64,000 nt of DNA. Source: Lampris incognitus (taxonomy: Eukaryota > Chordata > Actinopteri > Lampriformes > Lampridae). The position numbers and the translations under genes were made by a program. Numbering within the stretch: position 1 is the first letter of the stretch; every line of letters starts with the position of its first letter. The notes under the pieces are model-generated. The model saw only the letters and a list, made by a program, of their open reading frames with translations. It made no database searches and was not told the DNA's origin. The stretch is from the NCBI RefSeq assembly GCF_029633865.1, contig NC_079214.1, positions 16,429,936-16,493,935 on the forward strand. Direction: 5' to 3'. Shown here in pieces: positions 1-29,383 of this stretch.

Positions 1-199
1 TATCGGTATTGGCCCTGAAAAAACCATATCGGTCTATCTCTAAAAGAGACTCAAACACAGTATTGGTGAAACACACACACACACAACCACACAGAGGGGA
101 CAACACAAAAAAGCAGAATATATTGGCAAGGGGTTACACAAACATGCACATTCACACACACACACTCAGACAAACACATGCACAGATGGACACACGCAC
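1..199. other. ly75 intron start with short CA tracts
   Basis: Below the exon 8 donor I see only intron sequence with short CA/CACG tracts (62-80, 154-200). No further exon is recognisable before the edge. Confidence 0.5.
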
Positions 200-15578
<15,379 letters not shown>

Positions 15579-16076
15579 GGTCACGGACGCGGGCACTTTC
15601 CCGGACTCGTGCAAAATGGACACCTTGCCGAGGTGCGAGTTAAGAGGCGCCTGCCAATATTCGAGTTTTAGCCCGAAACGATCATCGAAACCTGTCATCC
15701 GCGAGTCCCGAATCCCATCCTAACTCATCCGTTCAGAATTCGTACGTTACGCCTCCCAGGCCAGCCCGGATACTGCAGATGGCTATCGAACACACTTGTA
15801 AACTATCCGCTGCACTTAAACGCCGCCCACTCCGTTCCCTCCGCATGCCAAAAGTCGTACAATTGTTAAGTTTAATTCGCTCATTTGCAGTTGCGTAGCA
15901 GGTTAAGACCCCACCCCATCCATGCAAATGTCAACATATTATAGAGCTTTTATTTTGAAATGTGGTCGCCGCTGTGACATACAACTGACGTTGGCTTTTT
16001 TTTTTTGTCGGATGGTTTTAGAGCTACTTTTAGAGATACCGCCCAACGAAACAAGATGTTCAGTTAAAAGTCCCAG

Positions 16077-16165
<89 letters not shown>

Positions 16166-16187
16166 CATCCATCTATCTATCTATCTA
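16077..16187. repeat. (CTAT)n tetranucleotide microsatellite
   Basis: About 27 tandem CTAT units with a few CATC variants near the right end. Confidence 0.95.
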
Positions 16188-16565
16188 CTGTGTTGTTGTG
16201 TTATGTTATATCATATTATACTATATTATATATATTTATACTGTAAGTTAGACTAAGAAATAACTATTCAGCTATATGGCCAATGCAAAGTTGAGTATAA
16301 TCGACTGACCAGTAACAGTGAAAGTGGATGCTGGACTATTGTGGCACAGCAACGCTCTGGGGGAGAAAGAGAAAGAAGAGAGGGCTGTTGAGGAGCGAGC
16401 TGCATGGAGCCTTTTCAATGCCCTCTCTTCTCGGTTATTGCTGAGGGCAGTAGAGGGCAATAGCACCCTACTCTTGTTCCTGGTTGCTTTTAATCTGTTG
16501 CTGTCCGGTACAACAGAGTCTGCGGGCGGACTGAGGGAACCTCCAACTCCTCCCACTTTCAGGGT

Positions 16566-16588
16566 CAGGGTTAGGGTTAGGGTTTGTG
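16566..16588 (+). repeat. Short interstitial telomere-like repeat
   Basis: About three TTAGGG units (GGGTCAGGGTTAGGGTTAGG). Far too short for a telomere; probably part of a dispersed repeat. Confidence 0.7.
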
Positions 16589-18991
16589 TTTAAGTTTGGG
16601 AGGTGGTGGGAGGTGTTGGAGGAGGCGGAGAGGAGTTGGAGGTGTCCTCTGTCTGCCGCCAGACCCATCTCATTCGGTATCACTCTTTGGAGGAGACAGT
16701 TTGTCAGGGTGGAAGGATTGCTGATGCTTCTCCTCTGGATCTGGAGGTCTCGAAGGAGGATAAGCAACATGCAGCTAAGTGACTGAATGGTGCATCATGG
16801 CCAAGCTTTGTCCTGTGTGGTGGATGAGTTGAACCAATTAGTTACAAGGAGCTGATGATGGACTTGAATGAGACCATCTATTTTCTGCAGCTGACCGGCT
16901 ACCATCTACTGAGCTGCTGGAAAAACTACACTGTACTGAGGCTGCAGAGGAATCGGTATCATCCTACGCCAATGGGTATTGTTTCTGGTATGTTGTTGTT
17001 TGTTCGTTTGACTACTTTGTGGGGAAAAAAGCTCCAGCAAATGACATTGAATTTTCAAGTCCGTACATGACCCGATTTAATTTTGGGATGAATTGGGTCA
17101 AATTCATGGTCAAGGTAACAAAGGAGGTCAAAATAGTTTTTTCGTCCATAACTTGGTCAAAAATGAATTGACTTGCTTCAAATTCACACCAAAATGTTCA
17201 ACTTTCTATTTCAAAGATATATTCCTCGCCATTGCATTGCTTTAGTGCGAAATGCATTGTTTCTAAGACTGGTAGTGGTAAAGGTTTGGGGGGGTGATTG
17301 GGGGGTACATCGATATGTCCTTCCAAATAGGGGTCCTGGGAGATTGTGAGGGGCAAGACTTGCAGGCGACAAGGAAATATTTTCTCATTTGGAAATGAAA
17401 GCACTACTGCAAGATAAATGTCATCTTAATGTTTACATACATACAAAATATACATAACATAGGATGAGTTCCCATGGTCAGTCAACCGAGCAGCCACAAG
17501 CTGAATGTAAACTGCATCATGGGACTTTTTAAATGTTCACCAACTTTTTTTTTTTGTACTTGTAACTCTGATGTAGCCCAGTTTTCCTGAGACAAAAATT
17601 CAAGGAAATTACTTGCTCCTCTCTTGCGGATGATGCAAAAGGTAATATTTTACAATCATTAAAAAGATGCATAAAATTATCCCACTTGGCCAAATTATGT
17701 CAAAGAAATGTTTGTTGACAAAATGTTTTTGATCACTCCATTTCTTGCGATAACACTGCAATGATTTACTCTTGAAGTGTTTCTGGACTTTTATCAAAAA
17801 GAAGAATTTAAAGCATTTTTGTAGAATTAAAAAGGTAAAAAAGCACTTGATTTTACATAAAAGACTGAATCAAAAAGACAATTTTCTTGATGGTCTGAGA
17901 GAAAGTTTTCTTAAAATGAATGGTATATCCCCTTTTTCCTTTTATTACTTTGATACATCCTGTCAGATAGGATTTTTTCGCCATATGTTTTTCATCATGG
18001 TTTGTGCACGACACTCAGATAGAGGCGACTCATTTGCGTAGCAACGTAGACGACAAACGAGGGAAATACAATTCAGTCTTCCTTCAGTTTATTAACATAG
18101 AAAACAATTGTGCAAATTACACCAACAAACTTGCTATGCATATCATCAGTAGAAAACAGAACCAGTAAAAACAAAATTTAGTCGTCGTTGATGCCCCTTT
18201 ACCTATTTTCCCTTAATACAACAGAGCAGTGGATCTCAACGCTGGTCAGTGGGAGTACGCTGGGTTTCTATTCTGACAGGTCCGGGGTGGTTTTAGATCC
18301 GACACAACAGATGAATGTAATTTAACTTCACGGCAGAACAGAAACCCAGCAGGACTGGATCAGAGATGAGATCACCGCAATAGAATAATATTACAAAAAC
18401 CTCCGGTTTCAAATATACAGCATGTGTACTCCAATCAAACTAAAACGGTAATACTGACAAACATAACTGTACCATATGACAAGACCTGAACCCTGAATCA
18501 ACAGCTACAATTACGTTTCAGTCATCAGTCATTTGTATTTTGCTGACAAATCAGTGATTTTCTTGATGATATGGAGTGACTGAAAATTCAAAACTGAGAA
18601 GTAGGCCCAACTTTTCCCTACTTCTCCAACATTATAAAAAAAAAACATTTCAAACCTTCATATGTAAAATAAACCTTTGTAATATTTAATGTAAAAAGTT
18701 ATAATCTTCCCAATTATGAATCCCCCCCAAGATTAAAACGTTCATGTGTCTTGGATTCAACCTATCCATTTTGTGTGCAAAATGAGTTCCCCCCCACCCC
18801 CAAACCGTCGTTACCCTACTTCATATTACAGAAAACTCCTCGCTGTGGCTCCTCCACGCTTACGAAAAGATTTGTTTGAATGAATGAAATCCGTGCGATC
18901 AGTGGAGCGACATCTGTCCAACTGCTTTTATATTTTCTTTCTGTGTGTCACGTGACATTTGCAAAACGAAACTGTTAGCTGTTGCTGTCAT

Positions 18992-18997
18992 TTTATT
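18992..18997 (-). terminator. Candidate pla2r1 polyadenylation signal
   Basis: AATAAA on the minus strand, about 130 bases after the pla2r1 stop codon. Other AATAAA-like words occur further down, so which is used is not known. Confidence 0.35.
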
Positions 18998-19125
18998 GTC
19001 CTGAGGAATCATCACTGAAGCTTTAATGTCACTGAGTATTCTTGGGAACGGTGAGACGATGTGTGGGAGAGCGCAAGTCAGAGGAAGAGAGAGGACAGAA
19101 AACGAAGAGATAGAGGAATTGAATA

Positions 19126-20163
19126 CTACTCGCCCGAGTGATTTTCCAGGTCTGTGATCAGGACGTTGCCGTCTGACTCCGTGGCCTGAGAGCTCGTTTG
19201 TCTGTAGTAAGCAGTACCGAGGGAGGGGATCCTGTGAAAACGTGCACCGTTCCTCTTGTACACCAACCACATTACTCCGGCCAGCACGGCAAAGATCAGT
19301 ATGGCTATCAGGACGGCGGCTGGGACGATGCCATGATGCAACCCTGAAAATCACAAATGGAGGATGAGGGCAGAAGTAAACAAAACAGCAGACAAATTCA
19401 TATTATGCATTTGGATTTGTGTGTTTCTGAATCAGAAATGAATTGTGTATGCATTCATATTTTCGACAATTTTTTTTTTGGGGGGATTTTTCTCCCCAAT
19501 TGTATCTGGCCAATTACCCCGCTCTTCCAAGCCTTGCCGGTCGCCACTCCATCCCCTCTGCCGATCTGGGGAGGGCTGCAGACTACCACATACCTCCTCC
19601 GATACACGTGGAGTCACCCACCGCTTCTTTTCACCTGACAGTGAGGAGTTTCACGAGGGGGAAGTAACGTGCGGGAGGATCACGCTATTCCCCCAAGTTC
19701 CCCCTCCCCCCCGAACAGGTGCCCCGACCGACCAGAGGAGGCGCTAGTGCAGCGACTAGGACACATACCCACATCTGGCTTCCCACCCAAAGACACGGCC
19801 AATTGTGTCTGTAGGGACGCCTGACCAAGCCGAAGGCAACACGGGGATTCAAACCAGAATGTTGGTAGGCAATGGAATAGACCGCTACGCTACTCGGATG
19901 CCCCATTTCCTACATTGTTTAAAAGTCACTTCAATATATGTAAAATAAACATAAAATAAATATGAAAATAAATGTATGTCTCTGAAACATGTGATGTTAA
20001 CATGTTACAGTGTCCATTTAGGTTCAACTACGTCGAACCCCAGCACACTGAAGGAAAATGGGCATGTGTTTGGCCCCTATACAGAGAAACACAACTCAGT
20101 CATGCAAAGTGATTCATGAATGAATACCATTTAGAGGTTCCACTTCCACCTCTGCGATGATAT
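19126..20163 (-). CDS. pla2r1: pla2r1 exons 29-30: stalk, transmembrane helix and tail
   Basis: Exon 29 (20128-20163) is a 36-bp micro-exon for [11 protein letters not shown], matching the short juxtamembrane stalk of mammalian PLA2R1. Exon 30 (19126-19343) gives [20 protein letters not shown], a transmembrane helix of about 23 residues, stop-transfer YKRNG, then a 40-residue tail ending [13 protein letters not shown] and a TAG stop. The acidic end matches the mammalian tail, but the NPxY-like site there is GTAYYRQ here. Confidence 0.93.
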
Positions 20164-23100
20164 CTGCAAAAGAAAAAACAAAACAAAACAGGGAAAATCA
20201 AAAATAAATAGATTTCATTTCTCTGCATGGATGAAAGAACGCCACTGTCAGCTTAACCTATCTAAGACTGAGCTCCTTGTCATCCCAGCCAGTCAGTCCA
20301 TCCACACAACAACAGATCAATATCCAGCTTGGATCAACCCAACTCATGCCCACAAAGTCTGCCCGAAACCTGGGTGTCATAATTGATGACCAACTAACCT
20401 TTAAGGTTCACGTGGCTTCGATTGTTCGGTCGTGCCAATTTGCCCTGTACAACATCAGGAAAATTTGACCCTACCTGTCTGAGCATGCAGCACAACTCTT
20501 GTTATATCACACATTGACTACTGCAATGCTTTACTGGCAGGTCTCCTCCCTGCATGCACTTTCAAACCTCTGCAAATGATCCAGAACGCGGCGGCACGTC
20601 TGGTCTTCAACCAACCTAAAACACCACGTCACCCTGCTATTCATGTCCCTCCACTGGCTCCCAGCTGCTGTTCGCATCAAATTCAAAACCTTAATGCTCG
20701 CTTACAAAACAGCAACTAAAACGGCTCCCGCCTACCTGAACTCCCTCATTCAGATCTACACTTAGTCCTGCTCACTACGCTCTGCCAATGAAAGGCACCT
20801 GGCACTTCCGCCACAACGGGGCCCTAAGTCACTAGCCAGACTCTTCTCTTGTGTAGTTCCCCGGTGGTGGAACGAGTTACCAAACTCCAGTCAATCCGCT
20901 GAGTCCCTCTCCATCTTTAAGAAGAAGCTAAAGACCCAGCTCTTTCTCGCACACCTCCACACCTGATGGTATTAACATAAAAAAAAAACACTTCAGTGCA
21001 CTCTTTGCATTGCCTTTGTGCACTGCCTGTTGACACCTATGTCCTATCGGACTTGAACTTAGTTTTTTTGGCACTTACTTGCGTTGTTGTCTCCTGACTA
21101 GATCCTTGCTTGTGTTGTATTAACTCTCAGATGTATGTCGCTTTGAATAAAAGCGTCTGCTAAATGAGATTGTAATATTGTAACATTGTAACAAAATCAA
21201 ATCATAAATATAAAAACAAAGAAATAAGTAAATAGATTTTAAGGAAGTGGTTGCAAAAAAACAAAACAAAACAAAAAAACAAGACTAGGTCAAAACCTAG
21301 TATATTGCTGGACTGTGTATGGTTAATGTTCAAAATTGTGGCCAATTTGTTACAGGGATAGTCCGTGGTAGTGTCTATAATGTGAATTCCTGGATATTAA
21401 ATGTTCATCTGCAATTTTTGTAGCGGACCATCCCAGTAACATTTGTTGTTAAAGTGTACTGAAGTAGCATATCACATGACATGGTTAGGCTACGTTCAAG
21501 TACAATAAAAAAGGCTACAAATGCAGTTGTAAGAACAATACTTTTCACTCATCTCTTGGGATGTTTGTTTTATTTGAAAGAGAATTGTAATCACAACTAT
21601 TCTAATTATCTGTTAACTCCCCTTCCCTTTCATCTGTTTCTATCTGTGGATGGCTCGTTTTTGTGAGACTCGCTCTGTATTAAGTGTTTTGTCAGAGGGA
21701 TTGTTATTTGGGGTGCTTTTAACTGTGTGCTCACCCTTGTGTCTCTCGGCACATTGTTTTCTCTCCTACTCTACTCCATGCTGGACTGTTACAGTGCGTA
21801 GCCAGATGTAGAAAGAGCAGCAAAATATTCCCTTCTTAGCGTTTTAGCAGTATCCACGAGCAGCAATATATTTCGCTCGATAGCATGCGATAAACGAGGA
21901 ATGAGCTGGAGCCGCTGTGCTGATTCAGTTTGAAAGAGCAACGGCCAATAGGGGAACACCCACTTCTGTCTTTACCGGTGACATCGTTGGTCGGCTGACC
22001 AATCATGTAACTCCAATGATGTCGTTGGTCACCTGATCCAGTGGCCCACTCATGTAACTTGTTCTCTCAGTCACACTAAACCATGGCTACAGCCATGCTG
22101 TAAACATGGTCACTCAGTCACTCTAACATGGTCACTCAGGGACATTCGCGTTACAATGATTGAATCATTTATTCGCAGAAAACAATCAGTCTTCCAACAC
22201 GCGTTATACTTGTCAAAATCGCATCAGCGTCTCACATACTGAATACAGGTAATAAACAATTGCGTATTAGCTGTAAGACTGTGCGTTTATTTACATTTTG
22301 AGAATGATCAAGGAGCCACATAAATGCTAGCACTGCCCTTTAAATGGACTACATATGGTGAAAAGATGTGGATGTCAAGGCTGTGGCAAAACCACGTGAT
22401 GTTTTAATAATTTCCTCCCGTTAACCAGAAAGCTCAACACTAGCAAAATTGCTTATGTTGAAAGTCAATAAAGAAGAAAATTACTGCAGAAAAGTGGCCG
22501 GGGTAGGTGTCACTTGCTTTGCAATAGCCTCTTCCGGGTCTGTTTTGGGGGAGGTCGGCCTTAATCGGTGAGTGAAATTGTACATAAGGTAGATGCAATC
22601 TTCACACAATGTGCACATGAGCATCGTGAAGAAAAGTGAATTGACACTGAGTTGGAAAAATAGGAGAAACATGGACATTTGAAGCCAGGTGTGAACCCAC
22701 AGTTATATGGGATCAAAACATCAGTCCAGTAGTATGATTTCACCTACTTGTGTGAGTTTTGCAGACGAAGCCTAATTGATCGGTGCACTGTGAGAGGTGC
22801 CACACCCCATCCGCCACCCTGGTAGACACACAGGTGTCCGATTTTAATTGGCTGGCATCTGGGGCTTTAAAATGCCAGCTGGTGTAGTCCATAGGTGAAC
22901 CGTCCACCCAAGCCATCGACTCAGCTAAAATAACAAAGAAAAAGACCACCGATTCAACATGTAGGCTGACACAATGGGGAGAGATGGGGGGAGGGGGGCA
23001 TCGTCACCGAGCCACTATACATGAAAACGAAAAAGTAAGACATGTCCTTACTGTCAGTGTTGAAGTACATTCCCAGCCACACAGTCTGATGCGGGAAGCC

Positions 23101-26100
23101 AGACAACCAAAGCTGCTCCAGAACAAAGCGGTTCTCGGTCTCATTCTCGATGGTGAGGACATCAGAAGTGTTGACTGGTAAATGATAACACAATGGCAAA
23201 ATGGACATTCCCTGTAATTGGGCTTAAAAATCACATACTGCACAGGAACAAGGAAATTTAATGGCAATGTTTGCACTGTCATTCTAAAAACAAATATTCT
23301 CTGTTTGTTGGGACCACACATCTGAATCACTAAGTAAGACCGCGGTTTCTCGCTTCGCTGGCTCCTCTATATATAACCTGTAAGGGGAGTGAGCATGCAG
23401 CCATGCAGCTTTTAGCCAGCTATAGAGTCATACAGGCATACAGCCAGGCATCGGATGTGATGTGATGTGTTTATAGATACTTTATGTGAAACGACTCAAC
23501 CATCTAACTCATGGTTCTCAGTGTGGTGCAACCTTTGGTGCCAATTAACAATCATGGATGTTTTCATTAATAACCCTGGGACGTTGCTGTTCCAAAAAGC
23601 CATCTTGGTGATGTGTTTACTGGTATAATTGGCCCGACTTAGGAGTTCACGTGCTGGGGCAGAATTTGATTTTGGCATGTCCTGTTACAGAGCGGTGTAT
23701 TGCAAATCAGAGACCATGGAGAGAGGGGCTGCAGGTGGGAAGTCAGTGAAATAGAGCTAAAAGAAATATGATTGCAGGAGCTATGTGATAAATCCCCACC
23801 TCTCTGTCTGCAATGCTCTCTGGCCTCTTCCAAAGTAAGCCTCTGTATCACAGGCTCGAAGTTGTAGCAGCCATCTCCAAATTTCACCCAGGTTGAGGGA
23901 CACACCACCTCATAGGTGGTGAAAGCATTACTTCCTGTTGAGAGAAAATAGAGGAAATCATGACTAAAATCATGCCGCTGAATTCATACTATGTCGATAT
24001 CTCAGGATTTTATGCAGTATTCCACTTGAATAACACTGACTTGGTGGAGGTACGTGACAAAGGGCCCCCGGCAGCGGCATGTCACAATCCGCTCTCCGCC
24101 AGCCCCCGCTCACATCCATATACACACACTCTCCCGTCACAAAGTCATCCTCGTCATCTGCTGCATCCCAGTGTGTGTATACTGTGTCACTGCCATCTGA
24201 CCACTGGTAATTGATGCCATCCTGCAAGAAATTGGTGCCACAATTTCTTAATATGTTGCCTGGCAACTGGGTCAGTGATACTGTTGACAAGCATGTTTTT
24301 CTCTTAGTGGAATGCCAACTAAAATGGTGGCGGATATCAATCAACCATTCCATGCAGTTTGCACAACAGTTTAACTGTCTTGCCTACGCTAGCAGAGGCT
24401 GGGATTGGGGTTGAGTAAGAAATTGAGCACGATCAGGCAAGAGAGCTAGAAAGAAAGGACCAAAATATAAAGAGCAGCATACACACAGAAAATCAATTCC
24501 ACACTTCCTGGGAAAGCATTTGCTAGTTAAAAGCACACCGCTACGCGGGCTGGGAGCCAGCCAGAGGAAAAAGCCCGCAGACAACGACGGCAACTGGCCA
24601 GAGTAGGGCAACATAATCTAGTAGAGAAACGAGGATGCTGAGGGCCCGTTTAAAGGGCAACGCTAGCATTTATGTGGCTCCTTACTCATTTACAAAATGT
24701 AAATAAAGGTACAATCCTTGATTCCAACGTAAACAAAAGGGTAGCCCCGCAACCAAAATACATAACCCGGGATTGGAGCCTGCTGTTGCTCTTAAATTGA
24801 TTGACAGGTCTCTTAACACAAGGACTAACACTAAACAACAACTAAATCTGAGTCTATAATGATTTCTGATGCTGTAAATGGTTTGTTTACATCAGTAATG
24901 TTAGTAAAATAAGTAAAACAGGCTCAATATTTCTAATTATGATCAGTTGAGAAAGACTTATTGCAAAATTATTGCAAATCAATCTATAACTTAACTGGAG
25001 AAATTATGTATGTAAATATACCACCATTTCATATAGTGAAATAAATCACAGATTGGGCCTTTAACTGCGACAACAACCACAACTATCATAAGGTTACAGT
25101 GTGTGCATCTGACAAGATCTTTAAAATGAAAATAATTCTTCGAGAAGAAAGAAGCTGGCCTTGTCTTCTTAATACTGAATCACAAGATAATCGAATAATC
25201 CCTCACAAAAAAAAGAGACGCCTCTAAAAGTAACGTGATATTTCATCCAATACGGTATTTATTTGTTTTATTTTGACGTACTGAGGTAGATTTTCAGACA
25301 GCGTGTTCTTATATGGGGGAGCTGTCAATCAGCATGCTACAGAGGACTAATAAGTGGAAGGAAAAGACTGTGAGAGCTGCTAGGTTTACGATGCAGACAT
25401 GCTGTTATAGAGGGAACCACACGGGGAAAGAAATTATTCTTTTGATGAGGATAAAAATGACAATAAGTAGAAAAGGAGGAATGGCGCATCTACACAAAGC
25501 CTATCTGACGCCTGCAGACATGCACTGCCTGTGCAATTAATGCTTACCAACCAGTAGTAAACATAAATGCAGACACACACACACACACACACACAGAGCG
25601 CTCTAGGCCCCGATGTTACCATTCCAGACTCAAACAAGACATGCACAATGTAGAGGTATACAACACATATTGCACAAAGGAATACATACGTCTTGACTAT
25701 ACAGTCCAATCCAGTGGGGGACTGCCAATCTATTGACAAGGACAGTAAGGAAAGCCTGGTGGAAGGGGTCTGTAACGCTCACTAGGTCAGAATCATTCTC
25801 TATGCACATATGCAGCGCCTCGTACCAGCTCATGTTGCCAGGCATGACCTTGTAGTTGCGGCCCTTGTACTCAATAATGTCAGGGAGAGGGTGACGGTAG
25901 GAGTGTGTGGGGGGTTTCGATGTATCTGGGATGGTGGGGGGGCAAAATATAGAGGTACAAAAAAAAAAAGGAAAGAACAAGAGTCAGAGTCTGATTTTTT
26001 TTCAAGGAAGTTAATTTGTCACTAAACAATTCTCTTTGCTGGACACCAACAGAAAAAATGAATATGAATGAGGAGATTTCTGTAGATCTTTTGCACGTCG

Positions 26101-27278
26101 TTTTGTCTACTTGAGTCATACTACAGGCTGTGGGAAGATGTACATTAGATATACATTGGCAGGCCTTTAACTTAGCGGCTCTCCGGAATAGAAACATCTG
26201 TCAGCATCTGGGAATCCATTTTTAACCTTATTCTGTTTGGATCAAAATGACCCATTTCAAATAACAATTAAGCATAAATATTTTTGGATTTTCCCCCTTT
26301 TTCTCCCCAATTGTACATGGCCAATTACCCCACTCTTCCGAGCTGTCCCGATCTCTACTCCAGCCCCTCTGCTGATTCGGGAAGGGCTGCGGACTACCAC
26401 ATGCCTCCTCCGATACACGTGTAGTCACCAGCCGCTTCTTTTCACCTGACAGCGAGGTGTTTTGCCAGGGGGACGTAGCATGTGAGAGGATCACGCTATT
26501 CCCCGCGTTCCCCCTCCCCCCTGAACAGGCGCCCCGACCAGAGGAGGCGCTAGTGCAGCGACCAGGACACATACCCACATCCGGCTTCCCACCCGCAGAC
26601 ACAGCCAATTGTGTCTATAGGGACGCCCGACCAAGCCGGCGGTAACATGGGGATTCAAACCGGCAATCACCATGTTGGTAGGCGACGGAATAGACCGCTA
26701 TGCTACCCAGATGCCCCAAGCATAAATATTTTTAATATTAACAACTGAGATGAAGATAAACGATAAATAAACTGTACAATAGTATTGCTGTAAAATCCAA
26801 AGATGGCCCAGGTCAATGTGACTGGCAAACAGTATATCCGTTTGTGGATAGAAGATGAGGGTTGAAATGACACCGTTATTAATCATTCTGAATTGCAGCG
26901 AGCATGAATGCCGCAAATAGGGAAAAGATCAACTTCAACACAGAGAAAAAAAGACCAAGAGACGAAGACAGACCGTGGACTGACGGAGAGCTACAGCCCC
27001 CATGGAAATAGACAAACAGGGAGACAAAAAACAGATAATGCCAGTAGGCACTATTCATTGCTGCACAGGTAAACAGACAAAAGGGCAGACGAGACAGAGG
27101 GAATCTCACCTTGTTGTTTCTGACACACAAATCCATACCCACTCTCTGTACACTTCTCATCATACCACTTCCCGGTTAGGTGGAAATTGTGGTTGTTTGA
27201 CAGGACAGTGCACAGAGGGTCGTCACCAGCCAACGGTCCGCTGAGCCACTCTTCTTCCTGAGGGTTGGAGGGAGACAC

Positions 27279-27354
<76 letters not shown>

Positions 27355-28107
27355 CGTGACTAACTCGGTGGTGACATTAAGCAATGTGGGCTAACCAACC
27401 AAAAGTAGTCACAGGGGCTTACAGCAAGAGAGCTCTTGGGCTCTACGGGGGACCAGTTGGTATAGCTGACTGGCTTTCCATTGGCCCATTTCATTGTGTC
27501 CTCATCCCGTAGACCTATCCACACGCCAACAGAGCTGCCCTGAAGCAGCATAGTGATGAAGGCTGCAGAAGTGATGGCATGACAACGGATATAAGCATAA
27601 ACAACAATTGCAACAATATGGACATTTCAGTGTCTGAACCAGATAATACTCATCATACATTATGCTCTCAGACCTAACAGTAACATCAACTCCAGGACCT
27701 CTGTTGGATCCCATCCTCTCTCTTAATCTTCCTCCCTGTCACTCTTTATTGTCTCGTCTGAATTAGGCAAAAACTCATAAAGAAAATCTCCAGAGAAAGA
27801 TTTAGTTCTTTGGATGTGCTGAATTGCAGAAGTACAACTGTGGAGCTCGTGACCTCTGTGACATCACGGAGAGTAATCTGATAAATTTACTCGGTAAATT
27901 TGCATCAGCTGTATAGCCGTTCCAATTTATTCCGCCTAGTGCCAATACCTTGTTCAATCTCGTCCTCTATGGCCACGAGTGAGCCTTGGAAGGAGGAACA
28001 GATGGACTGGGCATCTTTCCAACTCGTCCCCTCCTCAGGACTGTCCGGGAGATGCAGCAGTAGACACTGCCAACAAATACACATACGCACGCACGCACAC
28101 ACGCACG

Positions 28108-28155
<48 letters not shown>

Positions 28156-29327
28156 ACATGAAAAACCAAAAAGTTCCAAATATCTATGTCAAGACCAGTT
28201 CTGAGGCTAATGGGCTGAGTTAGGAAAACTGATGATGAAATCATGTCTGGGTGCTTGCTAACAAATTTGATTTAATGCGTCAGTGCAGCAGCTCCCCTGC
28301 TTCCTGTAAAATCTGAGGGCTTAGATTGTAAATACTGTACAAGGCAATTTCTCCTGATATTCACATCCCATTAAAATTGCATCACACCAAGGTGAAATTG
28401 CACAATGAACATGAACATAGGCAATACTAAACACTAATATTACTCACAATCTTATACGTCAATGTGGTCTAAAAATTTGGAGGGACTAACATATACTTAA
28501 CTTGGTCTTAAAGAGACAAATGTAGAAAGATGGCATTAAGCGTTTTTATGACTTGTGTCACTACTCTGGGTGTTACTGTTGTCTTGTTTAAATTGGTTAA
28601 ATGTGGACACAATTAGAGGATTCAACCATATGTGTGTCACCGCTATTGTTTTACGACGTTGTTGAACGCTCTGAAATCATGGATTCTTTGGCCTTTTACC
28701 CTCATTTGCAGAAATATTTCTTAAAAGGTGACTCAGGTTCAGGTGAATTGGCCGTACTAAATTGTCCCTAGGTGTGAATGTGTGTGTGTGTGTGTGGGAG
28801 TTTCAGCCCTGTGATGGCCTGGCGGCCTGTCCAGGGTGTCTCCCCGCCTGCCGCCCAATGACTGCTGGGATAGGCGCCAGCATCCCCGCAACCCTGAGAG
28901 CAGGATAAGCGGTTTGGATAACGGAATGGACCATATGTGTGTCTCCATGTGTGTGTGTGTGTGTGTGTGTGTGTGAACCTTATGTCCAAAGTATAGCCAT
29001 GTTTCTGGACACCATCCGATGTAGTGGGGCTCTCTGGGTCTCTCCACCACAGACACAGTCCTTCTCTTGCACACATAACCATGGAGATTACCGCACTCAC
29101 CCATTGACCATTTCCCTATAACAGAGCAAAAACACTTCTTATGTCGCACTATGTTTGTGTGTGTGTGTATATATTTGTCTATGTGTGTGTGTATTTACCT
29201 GATGAAGAGGACATGGTAACACATAACTTATGTTTAACAGGGCCACCGTAGGCACTTCCCTCTGCCCAGTGCTGAAAGTCTAGCTCGGTCTTGTCGCTCC
29301 AGCTGCAAATACACGCATGCACGCACG

Positions 29328-29383
<56 letters not shown>

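Larger units (their letters stand above)
15579..19125. other. Intergenic region between pla2r1 stop and ly75 start
   Basis: This 3.5-kb region should hold the ly75 promoter and 5' UTR (right of 15578) and the pla2r1 3' UTR (left of 19126). It carries a (CTAT)n tract and a short TTAGGG run. No open frame in it looks like a gene. I did not find a convincing TATA box. Confidence 0.55.

Noticed and set aside
16550-16600. Telomere or chromosome fusion point
   Set aside because: Only about three TTAGGG units; similar short runs occur inside repeats elsewhere in the window.
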